In this document: positions 34,101 to 49,300 of the stretch, piece by piece
Numbering within the stretch: the stretch's first letter is position 1
Layout: every line of letters begins with the position of its first letter
DNA from: Liquidambar formosana
Lineage: Eukaryota; Streptophyta; Magnoliopsida; Saxifragales; Altingiaceae
Length of the DNA stretch: 64,000 nt
Assembly: GCA_039720395.1 (NCBI GenBank)
Contig: CM077826.1
Coordinates: forward strand, 34,432,687-34,496,686
Direction: 5' to 3'
Translations under genes and position numbers: made by a program
Notes under the pieces: generated by a model
What the model was told of the DNA's origin: nothing
The model's input: the letters and a program-made list of their open reading frames with translations, nothing else
The model's database searches: none

Positions 34101-37100
34101 ATTTTGGAATCATGTCATTGATAAGATTGGGAATAGATTGGACAGTTGGAGAAGAGCATTGTTGTCCAAAGGGGGTAGACTTATCTTTGATCCAGTTAGT
34201 ATTGGCTAGCTTACCTATTTATTTTGTCCCTTTTTAAAATTCCAGTGAGGGTGGCTAACAAAATTGAAAAACTAATGAGTTTTGTGGGAAGGTTGGGGAG
34301 AGGGCAAGAAAGATGATTTAGTTAGTTGGGAGATGGCGTGTCACTCTAAGTTGAAGGGGGGTTTAGCATTGGGAAATATTATTGCTAGAAAGATTGCTTT
34401 AACAGGGAAATAGTTTTATGGAGGTTTCCTTTGGAAAGGGATTCATTGTGGCATTTGGTTATTAAAAGCAAATATGGTATATAGGACAATGGTTGGGACT
34501 CTCAAGTGAGAAGTAGAGTATCTAGTCGAAGTCCTTGGAAGTTTATTTCTCAAGTTATGCCTCACTTCTTGGGGTTTACCTTCTTGGTGGTAGGTAATGG
34601 GGAGAGGATTCATTTTTGGGAGGATGTCAAGAGGGAGGATTGTCTGTTTTCTATGCGTTTTCCACGGTTGTACAATCTCTCTCGAGCTCATGGTTCTTGT
34701 ATTTGGAATATGGTTGATTCCTCATTTGTTTCTATTGGATGGGATTTTCAGTTTTTCAGAAATCTCAATGAGAGGGAGACTTGTGAGCTAGTTTCTCTTT
34801 TTTCCCTTCTAGATGGGGTCATATTGAGACCGTTGTGTTCTGACGGGAGGAAGTGGCTTCCCCATTCTACTAGTGTATTTTCTTGTAAATCATATATGGA
34901 AATGTAGATCGATAATTCCTTTGTCCCTAACTTTCTCACTCATATGTTTATTTGGAAATATAAAGTGCCTTTAAAAGTTCAGGTTTTTATGTGGACTGTT
35001 GCTCATAAAAGAATTAATACTAAAGATATGTTTCAAAGGAGACGCCCTTCATGTTGCCTATCACCTCAATGGTGCATTATGTGCAAAAAGGAAGTGGAGC
35101 ATATTGATCATTTATTTCTACATTGCACAGTTGCGAATTATTTGTGGCAGAAATTATTTCTTCTAGCCGATTTGTGTTGGGTAGCGCACGCTTCTTGTGT
35201 TGGCATGATTTCTATTTTGGGAAGAGTAAGAATGCATTGGTGCTTTGGAGATGTGCTATCTTAGCTATTTTCTAGGTGTTGTGGTTGGAAAGAAATGTAA
35301 GGATTTTTTAAGATAAGGAGGAGGTGGTGGGTTTCTTGTGTGATAAAGTGGTGTTTTGGGCCTCTTTTTGGGCTTTGGCTTCTTCGGAGTATAATGGCAT
35401 TCCATTTTTTGTTATCTCGTCTGATTGGAGGCCTGTATGTGGCCTGGAGTGATTTTTGTTTTTGATTTTCTTTTCTATCTTTTCTTTATTTTTCAGTTTT
35501 ATAGGACACCTCGTCCTTTTTTTGTATCTTCTTTGATTTTCAATATATTCCCTTTGTTGCTGATCAAAATAAAAATTATATATTGTGTTAATTCAATATG
35601 ATAATTTATGGGATGAAAATGTAGAGAAAATTCAAGCAAAATTATAATGCAATTCCAAAAAAAAAAAAAAAAAAAAAATTTGCAAGGAGTCTTATTTTGA
35701 GAAGCCACGCTAATGTAAAGAAACAAAAAGCACAATTTTACCCTTTTTAAAAAAATAAAAATAAGATTAAGAAAAGTATTGAGTACTTAACTAAGCATTA
35801 ATATAATATTATTTAATGGCAATTCTATTATTTTTAGAAAACTTTTTACATTTTATTTAAGTAAAGAAGATTAGTTTGGAGGGTGTGGGGGGTGTCATGG
35901 TTTTGCCTTCCCCTTTATATCACAAGGTTCCATTTTACTTAGAATCGAGATTCTCAAGAGAGAAAATTGCAGTTCCTACAAGGTTCTGACTTGAGAGTGC
36001 AGAATTGTAGTTCTAAAGCAGAAGTGGCACCCTTGGTGGAAGGTTCTTGCTTCTAAGCTAGGGACACATTAGAAAAGACATCATTAATATAAATATGACC
36101 ATTTTTAGGTCATTTCCCACTCAGAGAGAAAGTTGATTTTTCTCCAAACTTTTAATTAACACAGATTTTAACTAATTGACTCAGAACTTCCAACCCAGGA
36201 TAAAACCTTAATACAATAATAAAATCACAGTTTATTGACTAATTATTAGATATTTTAAAGATCCCTAGAACTTACTAGACACTAAAATGAACCAGAGATC
36301 AAACAAATTCTACTTTCATCATGTCAAGCCTACTTGCTATCAATAAAATCTTAACTATACTTTTTCAGATAGTGATGCAATAAACCCAGCAGGTTAAAAA
36401 GTGGATCTCATGGGCATTATTTTAGTGGCTGGGTAGGCTAACCACATTTTATAGTTCGCAGGCACCAGGTTAAAATGTGCACTCACCATCAGATTTTGAC
36501 GTTTGAGCTTCCTCAGCTAACTGCATTAATATAAAGAGAAATAAAACATACAATGTTAGAAGATATCCAAAATTATAAGCAATCTACTTGAAAGTAATCA
36601 CATTAGACACCTCTTGGGAAATGAGCGCAACATTAATCTCAATTGAACTCACCGTTTGCTCCTTAGCATAATTATTTACTCCATGCTGTTCATAGAACTC
36701 GTCCTCTTGAATCCTATAATTTTAAAATAATTAACATAAAAAGTAAAATTTTATAATAATGAACATAGTAAGTTATAGAGTACAAGTAGTTTAATGCTTA
36801 GTCATCATAGAAGCCTTTCTCATGACACTAAGAACAGTTTATTTTCTCTCAAAGAACAAATATATTAATAAATATAGAAATCTGAAGCAATAAGAAACCT
36901 GTTTTCACCGTCTAAAGTTGGGAAAGACGGGAAACTTGAAGCCATCTGTCTAGCATGATCATTAGAACCAGAGCGGGATAAGTCCCTGCCAGAACTTGAT
37001 TGAGAAGAATGTGCTTCCTCCTGCAGACCACAACAAGAGAGAAAGAGGGGGGGGGGGGGGGGGATACCACCACCCAAGTGAGAAAATAACCAGTAACTCC

Positions 37101-39361
37101 TACCACATAAACACATAATGGCCACTAATATCTTTTGCAATTTTTTGTTTAGACATAGAAACAGTAGTTTTCAAAAACCACTCAAGATTTGAAGTTTGAA
37201 AGCCTGTTGTACAAAAACTTTATTAGTTTCAAAACGAAATTGTCATTGGGATGTGGGATGATGATAAGACGACATCACCTTACGGAACACTTTACAATGG
37301 CACAAATTCTTAGGATCTCAATTGCTTTTCTATGCAACACCCATTTAATATTTTCAAATAATTACTTCATTTGACCTGACATTATAGTAGTGACTAGTGA
37401 CAAGATGCTTAGGAACCTTAGGGTTTAGTAAACTTGCAAAAACTATGCGGCACCCACTAATGCAACAATTGCCCAACCAATGATGCCACATAGAGAGAAC
37501 TATGTTTGATGGGATATTCCGTATTTTAGCAAATTTTCAAATTTAGGTGTTTGGCGTCAAAGTAAGTAGGTGTTAGGTTATGAACTTAGCTCATTCTTAT
37601 TTTTGTTTAAGTTTGAGTCTAATTTAGTTATTAAGGAAGCTTTTACTTGTTTTTAGTAAGTTTCCTAATTTGACTAGGAGTAGAATTTAGAAAGTAGGTC
37701 TTAAGGCTCTTTCAGAATACAGACACAATTTATTGATGAGAACCTTTCTTTTTATAATGACAAGGAAACCCTTTGGGCCTACCCCAGGCCCATATAAGAC
37801 CCCACAACCCATATGGACCAGGTTAGTCCAAGGACCATGAGAACAACCAAGGGGTTTAGCAAGAATCGAACTCAAGACCTCCGCTTCATGAGGTGTAGTC
37901 ACTTGCTTGAAGAGAACTTATTTGCAGTTTTTGCATTCTAATGTTGACATTGAGTCACATTGATTATCTTCTACGTGAGGCTCCTAAAAACCCTTAGGCT
38001 GTGTTTTCTTTGAGGGAATCGAATGGAGATGGAATGGAATGAGAATGGGAATGGTCATTCCATACCAATGTTTGGTAAGGGGTGGGAATGGAATGGAAAA
38101 AAATAGGTGGGACCCACTTTTAATAATTTTCATTCCTTAAAGGTGGGATATTCCTCGTGGTTTGGGAAGGAATGGCTATTCCTTCCAAGAAGGGAATAGA
38201 CCCCCACAAAGGAATGGCCATTCCATTCCCTTGGGCAACCAATCACTCACTTTTTTTGGGGTAATAGAATCACCATTCCATTCCCTCCCTCATTCTCTCA
38301 TAACAAACACAGCCTTAGTGAAATTCTAAGGTTTATCTTCTCTCTCTTCTTCTCCTTTCTTCTTTATTTTAATTTAATTTACAGCACTACTATGCACTCC
38401 TTTAATCCACAACCAGACCTTTCCTTACGCTCAAATTTAACCCTAAAAGCCTTACTTTGCATCATGAATCCTGACCCTGTCTTCCAATACAATCTAAACT
38501 TGAAAACCTAAAAATTCCCTTACACTCGAGAAATTACAGCAAAGCTTATTCCTTTAAATTTATTTTATTTTATTTTATTTTTTGTTTAAGTATTCCTTTA
38601 AATTCATAACATACTCATCCTTAAATGACCTCCAAATTTACCCTTATTCCCTCTAAAAACTTGAAGATCATTTTCCCTTTCATAAACCCTAAAGAAAAGA
38701 AGTTTCTAACCCACCTGTACTTGTTTATAGGCAAACTTATTCTCCACTAAGGAAACATCCATTTGGTTGATTAATAGAAGATTACTGAGTCTATGACATC
38801 ATGGTTTCAGAGGAAGCATGTATTTTTCTTCTTCCAAGGTATTAAGAATTCTAATATTCATTATATGCAATGTTTTCCCTGTAAATGGAACACCAATATA
38901 AGATCCAAATGCTTTCTACTACTTTAAAGCATATAAAAGCTAACTACAACAACTCTAGAATAATGAACCTGAGGAGAATGTCCATAAAAAATTTTCCTCT
39001 TTCATTTGGTTCAACAAGAACGATCTCCACAAAAGCATCAAGAACCCATTAGTTAGCTTTTCAAAATTAAGAACATGCATTAAAATTAGTCAAAAACCAA
39101 TAAACCATTTGTCACAAACGGCTAAAACAGGTTCGGCTCAACACTTTGTACATTGATAATCTCCAAGACTTTCACACAATCAAGTTTACTGAACTGTTAA
39201 TGAAATATAAGACAATTCTCTTATTGCTAATGCAATATACCCCATTAATGCACACTTCAGTACTTTTTTAGCACCTCTCTGTTGAGCAGTACAATCCATT
39301 AACTTAACAATGAACCCAGTATTATAAATTTGCAAATTTAACTATTGACCTAAACAAGGAC

Positions 39362-39406
<45 letters not shown>

Positions 39407-41598
39407 AGAAAGAGAAAGACATGGAGTGAATATAGGTCCAAATTACTTCAACAATATTAGAATTCAGTAATCTCATTTACATCTATCCGCATTTCTTTGA
39501 TTCTTTCCAATTCTATTTACTTGGATAAGACATTCCTGCAATTTCCCTTGCTCTCCAATAACATTCATTTTTCATAAACCAGACACAAACAAACACACAC
39601 ACATGAATGTATGTGTATCACACCCGTGGATATGTGTAATTTACATACACTTGAATTATTTCAACAAAGCCCTGTGACCCTATCCAATGGCAAAGTGTTG
39701 GCTACACATTTTTTCACAATAATTACCATGAATTATGTTTATAAATATTTGACTAAAGATTGATTGCTCGTTCACTAGCTAATGCAATCCTCTTCTTTAT
39801 CTCAAATTGGGGCCATCTATAGAAAACTATGACATTGAACATGAAAAAAGTAGAGTTTTTTTGTAAGCATATAAATTCAACGAACCCTTGGATCCCAACT
39901 ACTTGGGGTCAAGCCACACAAATTATCTTCACCATTTAGATCTATCCAGGGCCATATCCCCCATTATATCATTGGCAATCAAGTCTCTTCTCACCATTTC
40001 AAACTGATGTGTTTTTTGCTTTCCTCTTTCGCTTCCGGATACAAGGTTGCCCCGGCTAACTACAAAATTTGGCTTCGTTATCAACCTTAGGTCCTTAACG
40101 CAGATAACAACAGGAATAATACAAGAATCATAGTAATCACAAGAAGGCTATAGATAGGAAATTTAGTTCTCTTTCTAAAAATGGTTTCCTAAAGAATGGA
40201 TCCCATACCCACTTCAGATTGTTAAAACTTTATGCAGATGCGAGGAAGATGCTTGGCATTAAATTACAGCATCCCCTTTAGAACTCTAGTAAGAATATCA
40301 CCGCGTGAGTTCATAGCTATTTTACTTAAATATGTGACTTTGCCCTGCTCCACCAATTCAAAATGTCCCAAGTGCACAATAAGATTGCATTTCGTTGAGG
40401 CAGATTGTACATTTGTACATAACCATGCACTTTTTTGTTTTTTTAATGAGGAAGCCCATGGTCCATATAAGACCCCACAACCCATATGGACGAGGTAAGT
40501 CCAAGGCCCATGAGAACCTATGCAACCACCTAGTTGACCATAGGTCCACAACTCTACAGAATCAGACTAAATCAGGTAGAACTGTTCATGACAAGAATAG
40601 CTCACATTTCTAAAGCTAATCATGATGATTGAAATTCCACAGAGAGAATGAAAAGTTAAGACATTACCAAAGACGATGAGCTTGAAGAAACATGAGGTCC
40701 ATCATTGGTTTTCCCATACGTCAAATCAGTGGAAATCCTGCTAATGCTGGAAACAGAGGAACCTCCAAAAGTTTCAATATTGTGTGAATCCAACATTATG
40801 TCATCACTCTCTTCATATCCTGTGTCATTAACCCCCCTAAGGACTGATGAGAATCTTGTCTCCTCATCAAAATCAAGACTATCATAAAGGAGAATGCCTC
40901 TTTCCTGTTAAATGAAACACATGAAATGCAAATTATATGACTAGAAAAAAAAAAAAACAAATGGTAGAAACTAACGTTAAAGGTATTATTACCTCTGCTA
41001 AATGTAGATCTTGGGTTTCCTCGCCCTCAATTTCTCTTGCTATTCTTGAAGCCTCCTTTTCCAACTCTCTCATTTGAGGACCTCTCTCAAGTTTTGTCGT
41101 ATAAAGTTCCTCATCAAAGGTGCTTTTCACTCCAAATAATGCTTCATTTGTTTGAAACTGATCCCAGCTCCTAATAAGAAAATAATAAAAATCTATCAGT
41201 CAATACAAAATATAATGAAGGTGATTTTTGGAGAAATTACAGGAACAATTTTAATTTTTTCAAAAAAAAATATTAAATAAATAACAAAAGCCCATAAAAC
41301 ATTACAAAATTACTAATACACACCTAAAGACTAAAATCAATGTTACATGGACTTCGGGTGGGGTATGTATCCAAGGACACAAATAAAATAAAAGGAAGGT
41401 TTCTATAACTTTTGAGAAGCAGTACCAAACCCTTTCTTAACTTTCAAGAGAACCAATCCCAAACCTTGTGGCAACACTTGGTCCTATGGCTTCCCTGCTT
41501 TGGCGGCATCTCCAACAAATCGTCTGGTGTCTCTCCCAGTCCCATAATCTGACATCTCCAGCAGAAAATCTGGTATTCCAACCTGACGAGGTATGCAC

Positions 41599-41642
<44 letters not shown>

Positions 41643-43285
41643 GATCAGTTGTATTCGTTTTGGAATTGCTATGTCTGAGCTGGATCCCATACCCATGTCA
41701 TGTCAACACGGGGACATTGGGGTCACTTGCCGAGTCAGTGTAACACATGCTAAAATATAAAAAAAAATCAAACCATAAATCTAAAAAGTCCTAACACTAG
41801 TGACCATTATGAATACTATAAACTCTTGTCTCCCTATTAATCGCTCTCACATTTTTCTCTCCAGGTGCGGAAAAGTACAACTTCCAACTTGAATTCAAGC
41901 TAGAGTCCAAATGATGAGCTCTGTGAACACTATTGATGAAGAGGAACCCACAAATGTAGCCACATTGGCATGCAAGAAAGCGGTTGGGATTAAAGGAGGA
42001 CGACAGATTGTTGACTTCGAATAAGGACAGTGTTAAACTTAGCATCAGTAAGCACTTTGTTTTCCCTTTGGCAAGGCCTACCCAAAAGTGTATCACAAGT
42101 ATCAAGGACACACTAATAGTAAAAAGTTGTTCCTAGGTACTAAAATATTCTAATTGGAACCACAATAATCTCATCCAACACTTCTACAGGTCTATGATTA
42201 TGTCTAGTCACACTAAGTGGGTTTTCTACCTTAATATGAGGAAATTCATGCATCACACAAGCTTTGTTAAAATCAAATTCACTGATGATCATCCATCGAC
42301 AATGATACAGACAGAAACTAAGTTACCTTCATATCAGACAACCCTGACATGTAAAAACAAACCTCCTTTCAATGCTATCTTGATAAATTTGCACCTCACA
42401 AGTTGGTTTTGAGACACATGAACATGAGCTATAGTTTCTAGATCAGCATAATAATCCGCCGCATCATTGTCTAGAACTTCTTCCAAAAAACAACTCTTCT
42501 ACCATCTTTCCCTTGGAATCAATTTGCATGCTTTGCCATCATGGTTCAAAGTCTCGGTCTCGGTCATCTCGGTATCGCCCATCTCGTCGCGTCTCAGGCG
42601 AGATGCAACTTTACGCATGAAAAAATGTTTTAAAAACTCTAAAAAAATAATAGAAAAATCATAAAAAAATAAGATAATCACATTGGAACCATTCATAAGC
42701 AAAACAATTAACTTTGGACACGTAATATGGTTCATAACATTAAAACAGGTGCTAACGCGTTCTTTTACTATAAAATACATAATATTTAATAGTTTTTTTT
42801 ATTCTTTTGAAGCAAAAGGCATGGCTATTATTTATTACTATATTAAAAATAAGTAATAGAAGATTTAATACAATTTACATAAATAAATTACTTTTAAGTT
42901 ACAAAAACTAACATTTTAAAATTACCTACTTGTCAATTAAAAATTAGAAATAATTTTTTTTTTAAAAAATACTAAAATGATTGGGTAATTTTTATAAATA
43001 ATACAAGGTAATAATAAAAAAAGTTTGCTTTTTTAAAAAATAATAAGAAAATAAAAAAAATTAAGTACTAACTTATAATAGGTTAAAAGGTCAAACTTTC
43101 ATACTTGCTCCAAAATAATACGTTGTGTTGTAATTTATTAAGAATATAAGAAGAGTCGGCAGATGATAGCCACCGACACAAAAAAAATAAAGGAAAAGAG
43201 GAGAAGAAGAAGAAGAAGGAGATGCACACCCACAACGACGCAGGTGCTTTCTCCCTCGCGGCTGGCTCCAAGCTCAAACCCAGGT

Positions 43286-43327
<42 letters not shown>

Positions 43328-46300
43328 CTGGCTTCAAGCTCAAACCCACTGGTCGAGCACCCCGACACTGGAAGAACCCACTTGTCTCGAACCAGTCGAC
43401 ACACCTGAGGCCACGAACCAAGTCAAGCACCCCTGAGGCCGCAAAACCAGTCAACCCTCGACTCCTTGAACCTTGACCAGATCTGTTCCAGAAGATTCTT
43501 GAGGTGTGAGCTTCAACAGCCGAACCCAGTTGAGAACTTGAGCAACCCACACAAACCATCAATTGTCGACACAAACGAGAGAGATCAAAGACCTGTTTGG
43601 GTTTTGATGGCTTCTAGGACTTCAAGTATCGCTCGAGATTGACGAGATTTCGTCCGAGATGCACCGAATTTACGAGATATCACCTAGTAACGATCCGTGT
43701 TGAACGAAATCTCGCTGATCTCGTCGGAGAAGCAAAGTCCCTTATATATTTCTGTACCATTGGGAAATCTTGTCCCATGGCCGAGACTGAATCATATTGC
43801 CGAGATCTCGTTCAACACAAGCGAGACTTTGAACCCTGTTTGCCATTCATCATTTTGCTCTTTGACCTTGCTATCAAAGAGAGCCCTTTGTTGCTTTACA
43901 CAACCTCTCTATAAAAAAGGCCTTTGCTTAATGTCTAGTGCCCCACAGATAAAACAACTATCTTTCTTATATCCACCCCTAGTTCAATGAACTCAAGGGG
44001 TGTGGCGGCACTCTTAGTGGATCCACAACAGTAGGTTTATTAACTTAACATTCTTAGGTTTCTTCTCAAGTTGCCCCACCAGTATTTCAACTCCGGTTTG
44101 GAACCTCTTGCAAACGAATGGCACTATAGAGTGATCTAAACTTGAATAGCAGTCCTTAATCCACTAATGAAACAAGTGATCCATGATTGATTAAACTGTT
44201 CAATTCGGCTTTATAGTTATAACTTATGAAATCCATGAGTGTACTCATAACTCATCTATAGTCTTATTGCCTCACCAAAAATTTTGAAACTTGTATAACA
44301 TTTCTTGATATAAGTTCAAAGGAATCAACACAGTCATCACATGGTACAAAATAATTGAATCAAGTCTCCTCAGAAGAACCATTGTTGAGTGAAATCAAGA
44401 TACCAAGTGCTTGCATATCAACAAAGTTCAGTGGCTACAAGAGGTACACTTCAATTATCAAGGATGACTTTATACATGAACACATACTCCACTTGATTAA
44501 GCCTTTCACTAAAGGACTCAAGCGAAATCTCCCCCCCCCCCCCCCAAGAAAAAAAAGGAGGGGGGGGGGGGGGGGTTGAGCATATCAATCTTGGCATCGT
44601 AATCATGATCTTGCTCCACCAAGGGAACTACTTGCAGTGCTACCATGGGAAGTGGTAGTGCCAATCCTTGTGGCTAATTTTAAGTTTGTTGATCAATAGC
44701 TGATAGATGGGTTCTTGTAGGAGAGCAAGAGGTGAACTATTCCAGTTAGTGTCATCTAAGTTGATGAGAGCAAGAGGGTACGGTAGAGGGGAGAGCGAGG
44801 CAACCAAGGGGAAACCTCGAGGTGTTGTAGGATGAGAGGATCCATATACAGGGAATGCTCTTAGTCCTTGTACTTTCAAAGTTGTGAATCTCTATAAATA
44901 ATTCATTCTAGAATGGCCTTTATATAGAAATTTAGGGCACCTCCATGTGACGAAATTCTAATGGTCGAATTCTCTAGCCAACAAGAGCCCTTCCCGCAAA
45001 TGGTTCCTATGGGATTTTACAGCTGCAAGCCCATGAGCCCACACTATGTGTGGCCCATGTCTAATGGACGATATGGACTTGACTGCCCCACGGTGACCAA
45101 GGCAGAATGCATGCCACCCCAATTATGGGGCAAGCCGCTCAATTAGCTCAGTAAACCCTTGCTCTAGACACCATTCCAAGACCCTCATGCTATCCCAATG
45201 GAATATTGGAATTGACCATTGTAGCATGTTTCAATGCCTCAATCTGCATCCAGGACTAGCAAGCCTACTCGAGTCCTACCACCAGCTCTAATAGGCTTAT
45301 GAGGGTCTGGGAACTAATAAAGGACAGGCATCTGAATGTTGAATTACCCTAGATCCTTTGTGCCCTAATACCTACTCAACTTTTATTAAATGGATCGCTT
45401 TAAATGCCACGTGTCAACTAATTGTCGAATAGTTATGCCATGTAACCAAATTTAAAGTTCTTTAACAGCCCTACATCTCAGCCGCCAAAGTATTAAGTCT
45501 ACCTTCTAAGCCAAATTCTTCTAGGTGTGGAATTTGGCAAGCATCCTCTTGCTTTGCCATGGTAACAAATAATTAAAAACACATCAAATAAAATTTGTCC
45601 TTTACTACCACTAGTGATGCAGCACAAGGTTAGGACTTAGCCTAGGCAAAAGTATGGGCCCATAGAACAAACTTTTATGGGTTGTGAACAACACCTTGCA
45701 TAAAATTAATGTCCCAACTTAAAGAGTCATTACCCCTCCTCATGCAGTCCACTACCCTAGCCTCCCTAATGGATGTAATAAGATTCTTTGAAATGATTTA
45801 TGGCACACACACTGATAGACATGGTTCGGATGGCATTGTATGGACCAGAGGAAGACAGGATTTTGTCGGTCAAATCCTACTACCATTCTCTTGTTGGTGT
45901 GCAAAAAAGATCCTTTCTTGCAAGGAGGATTTGGGTTGCCAAAGTGCCATCTAAAATTTCTTTTTTTTTTTTACCTTTGCCTGTTGGGGCAAGTGTTTAA
46001 CTCTGGATAACTTGCAGAAAAGAGGGTTTCATCTGAAAAATTGGTGTGTCCTATGCAAAGATAAGGAAGAGACTGTAGATCATTTACTCATCCATTGTCC
46101 AGTGGCAATGGAAGTATGGAATTGTTGCTTTGGTATTTTCCAAATACAGTGGGTGATGCCAAGAAGTGTATGCCAGGCAGTTGAATCTTGGAGTTGCAGT
46201 AGCTCCCAACAAAACTGCTCAACTTGCTTGGAAGCTTGTGCCGCATGCCATTTCTTGGTCCTTATGGACAGAGAGAAACGAGTAATTTTGAGAATACTAT

Positions 46301-49300
46301 TAATAGTGTAAAGCTGAATGTTTTGGATTATCTTCTTGCTTGGGGTGAACCTGAAGATTTTTATTATAGGAAAGCCCTGCTTGAGTTTTTAGACTCTTTA
46401 AATCTTTAGGCTTCTTGTATACTTCCTGTGTGCAGGACTTTCTCCTTTTAATACACTCATTACTTCATAAAAATAAATAAATAAATAAAAATAAGAAAGG
46501 CAAAGAAAAGAAGTAGGAGAGAGAGAAAGAAAGACCCTAACCCACAAGAGTCTGTTTGAGATCCACACTCAAACACAAAAGCATTCCACATTCAACTGAT
46601 TATTAACCAAAATTCCACTCCTAGAAGAATTATTACAATCCAATTTATAGAATTCTAATAAGATAGGTGATGCAAGCCTCAAAAGGCTATGAAAATTTGA
46701 TCAATTTCAGGATGGGGCTTACTTGGGATCTTGTTCAATTGAGTTTAGTTAGGGTTGTCTTATTTTATCATTTCTTTAAGATCATCTATCATTAGTTTAG
46801 TTTTATTTAGGTTATTTTAAGTTTTATGGAGTCAAGGGTATTTTGGTAATTTTCTGTTTAGGACCTAATTGGGTGGGGTCATTTATGGGCTGTATTTTGG
46901 GCTTTCTAGTTGGGTCAGATGTGTTGGGAGTAGTCCAAGTCCATTTGGTCCAAGATCTTAGCTTATGTTGCAAGCTTGCATAGTTGGCTTATGTTGTAAG
47001 CTAGGGTAGTTGGCTTATGTTAGAAGCTTGTTTGCTTGTAGGAGCCTATAAAAAGCCATGTAATAGCAGATTTTAAGGAATGAAGGAAGTATTTCAGAAT
47101 TTTCTACTTTGTGAGTGATTTACAAGCTTGAGGGTGTGAGGCCTTCTTCTAACCCAAGGTGTGATGCCTATGGGATCTTAGGTGTGATGCTTAAGGACTT
47201 CTAGGAGTGATTCCTGGATTATATCTTCTTCTTCTTCTTCTTCTGCTTCTGCTTAATTTTCCTGCTGCTGCTGTATTTGCTTTAAATCAACCACAATCCT
47301 CCATCTTTTTAACAGTTTTACACCCTTAACCATATTTCTCTATATCCCAGCCAGCCATCCACCCTTATACCTTCACCCTACCACTCTAATCCAGTAATCC
47401 CTCAAGAAGCTGCTATTTGACCCAAAAATAGCTGCTGCCAGAATTTCCAGCAACTGTTCTTGCATCTCCAGCAGCCCTCATCAGCCCGTGGTTTCTGTTC
47501 TGCATCAATAGGTCCCCATAGGTTTCTCATATAACTAGGTTCCTCATTCATGATTCAACCAAGCTTCTAATTACTAATTCCATAGGTAACTTAGACCCAA
47601 CACATTACAAAAAAAATAAATAAATAAAAGGCCATTCCTAAGAAAAATAAAAACTACTAAAATACCCCCCAGAGTCTGAAATTAAAAATTCAAAAACTTA
47701 ATATGAAAATTACTAATACTAGTGAGTCTTATGAACACTATAAGCTTCTTTTCCCCCTATTTACTGCTCCCACATCACCTAGAAACATGAGTTCTCCTAA
47801 CAAATAATGCATGCCGATCAATAATGCATGTAATGCTGGCCCCTACACCGGTGTATGATTATCTGTAAGACAACATCTATTCACAAATCTAAAGTCAAAC
47901 TATGATGTAAAATAAGCATAGTTTATGCATTTTTGGCATGTGACAATTTGTATTGCACCTTAAATACAAAGGATGGACAGAAAGATATAAATGAACTTCT
48001 CTAGAATAAGGAGATGGAAAGGTGGGCCTTGGATCACTGTACGTGCATCGAAGATGAGCAAATTTTAAGAAAAGGTGTGCTGAATTATGGCAAATTATCT
48101 CATAGAAACCACATATCAAACTAAATATTATCATTGAGTTTAAAGAAAGTAGGTATTTCCAAAAATAGGGTATCCAAACCTAGAGGATAAAGAAGATTTA
48201 TCACTGATAGCATTCCATCGAGGATTACAAATGTAAGGATGGAGATAACCTATGTCATTTAATTTTTCAATAAGATCATAAAGACTAAATACCATACATT
48301 TAAGTAAAAATGAAATAATACATTTGATCAGAATTTTTTTTATTTATTAAAAAAAAAAAAAAAAAAAGCACTAAGAAGCCTAAAAATAAGAACAAAGGCA
48401 ACACTTGGATCTGGACAAACGATTCCATCCTCAAACTACAAGTCATACTATAAAACATAGAGAAACAGAGAGAGAGAGAAATTAAACCACAGTTTAAAAC
48501 ATGAAACAAGGATGTTGAAAAATTGGTTTGGTTAGACATCACAAAATATATTATAGATGATATTTTCTTGCTTACAAATTCATAGAGCAGAAAGAGGCAA
48601 TACATGAAAAGATTAAATAATATAGGAATGTATTCATGAGAACATAAAGGTAGCACCAACTGACAACAAGAAGAGGAGAACTTGTCTAAAGTGGTGTGAC
48701 CAAATGTAATGAAGACCCATGACTGTACTGGTAGTGAGAAGTGTAAAATTCAAGTTTTAAGCCTTCAACGTGTAACGAAGACCCATGACCACACTGCTAG
48801 TGAGGAGTGTAAGACTCAAGTTATAAATCTTTAAGGTGTGAGAAGGACAAGAGGGAAGGCCAAAAAACAATGCAGGCTAGCTATGACCAAATATTGAATT
48901 GGCAGGCACTAATGTGTAGCTAAACATAAGTATTTCAAATTTAAAGCTGAGTTGAGTTGGTGTGTGCATGTTTAAAAGATGAAAAGACCAGCCAAAACCA
49001 AAAACAAAATATAACCCAAAAATAAAAAATGCACTGCCAAAATTATTCACTAATCCTGAACAGAATGAATATATCACATGAAAGTATCTTGAGCATTTTG
49101 TGCAGTACAAACACAATGAAGGGCACAGCAACAAAAGATAAAAAATACTTTTGTTGTCAAGTTTGCCTTCCCATGACAACTCCAAAAAAAATGTCTAAAC
49201 TTCATACTATTGAATTTATGTAGCTAAAACATATTTCAATCATTGACAACCTTGTTGAAAGTAATTCAGCAAGGTTGCCAATGGAAAGTAAACAGGATCA

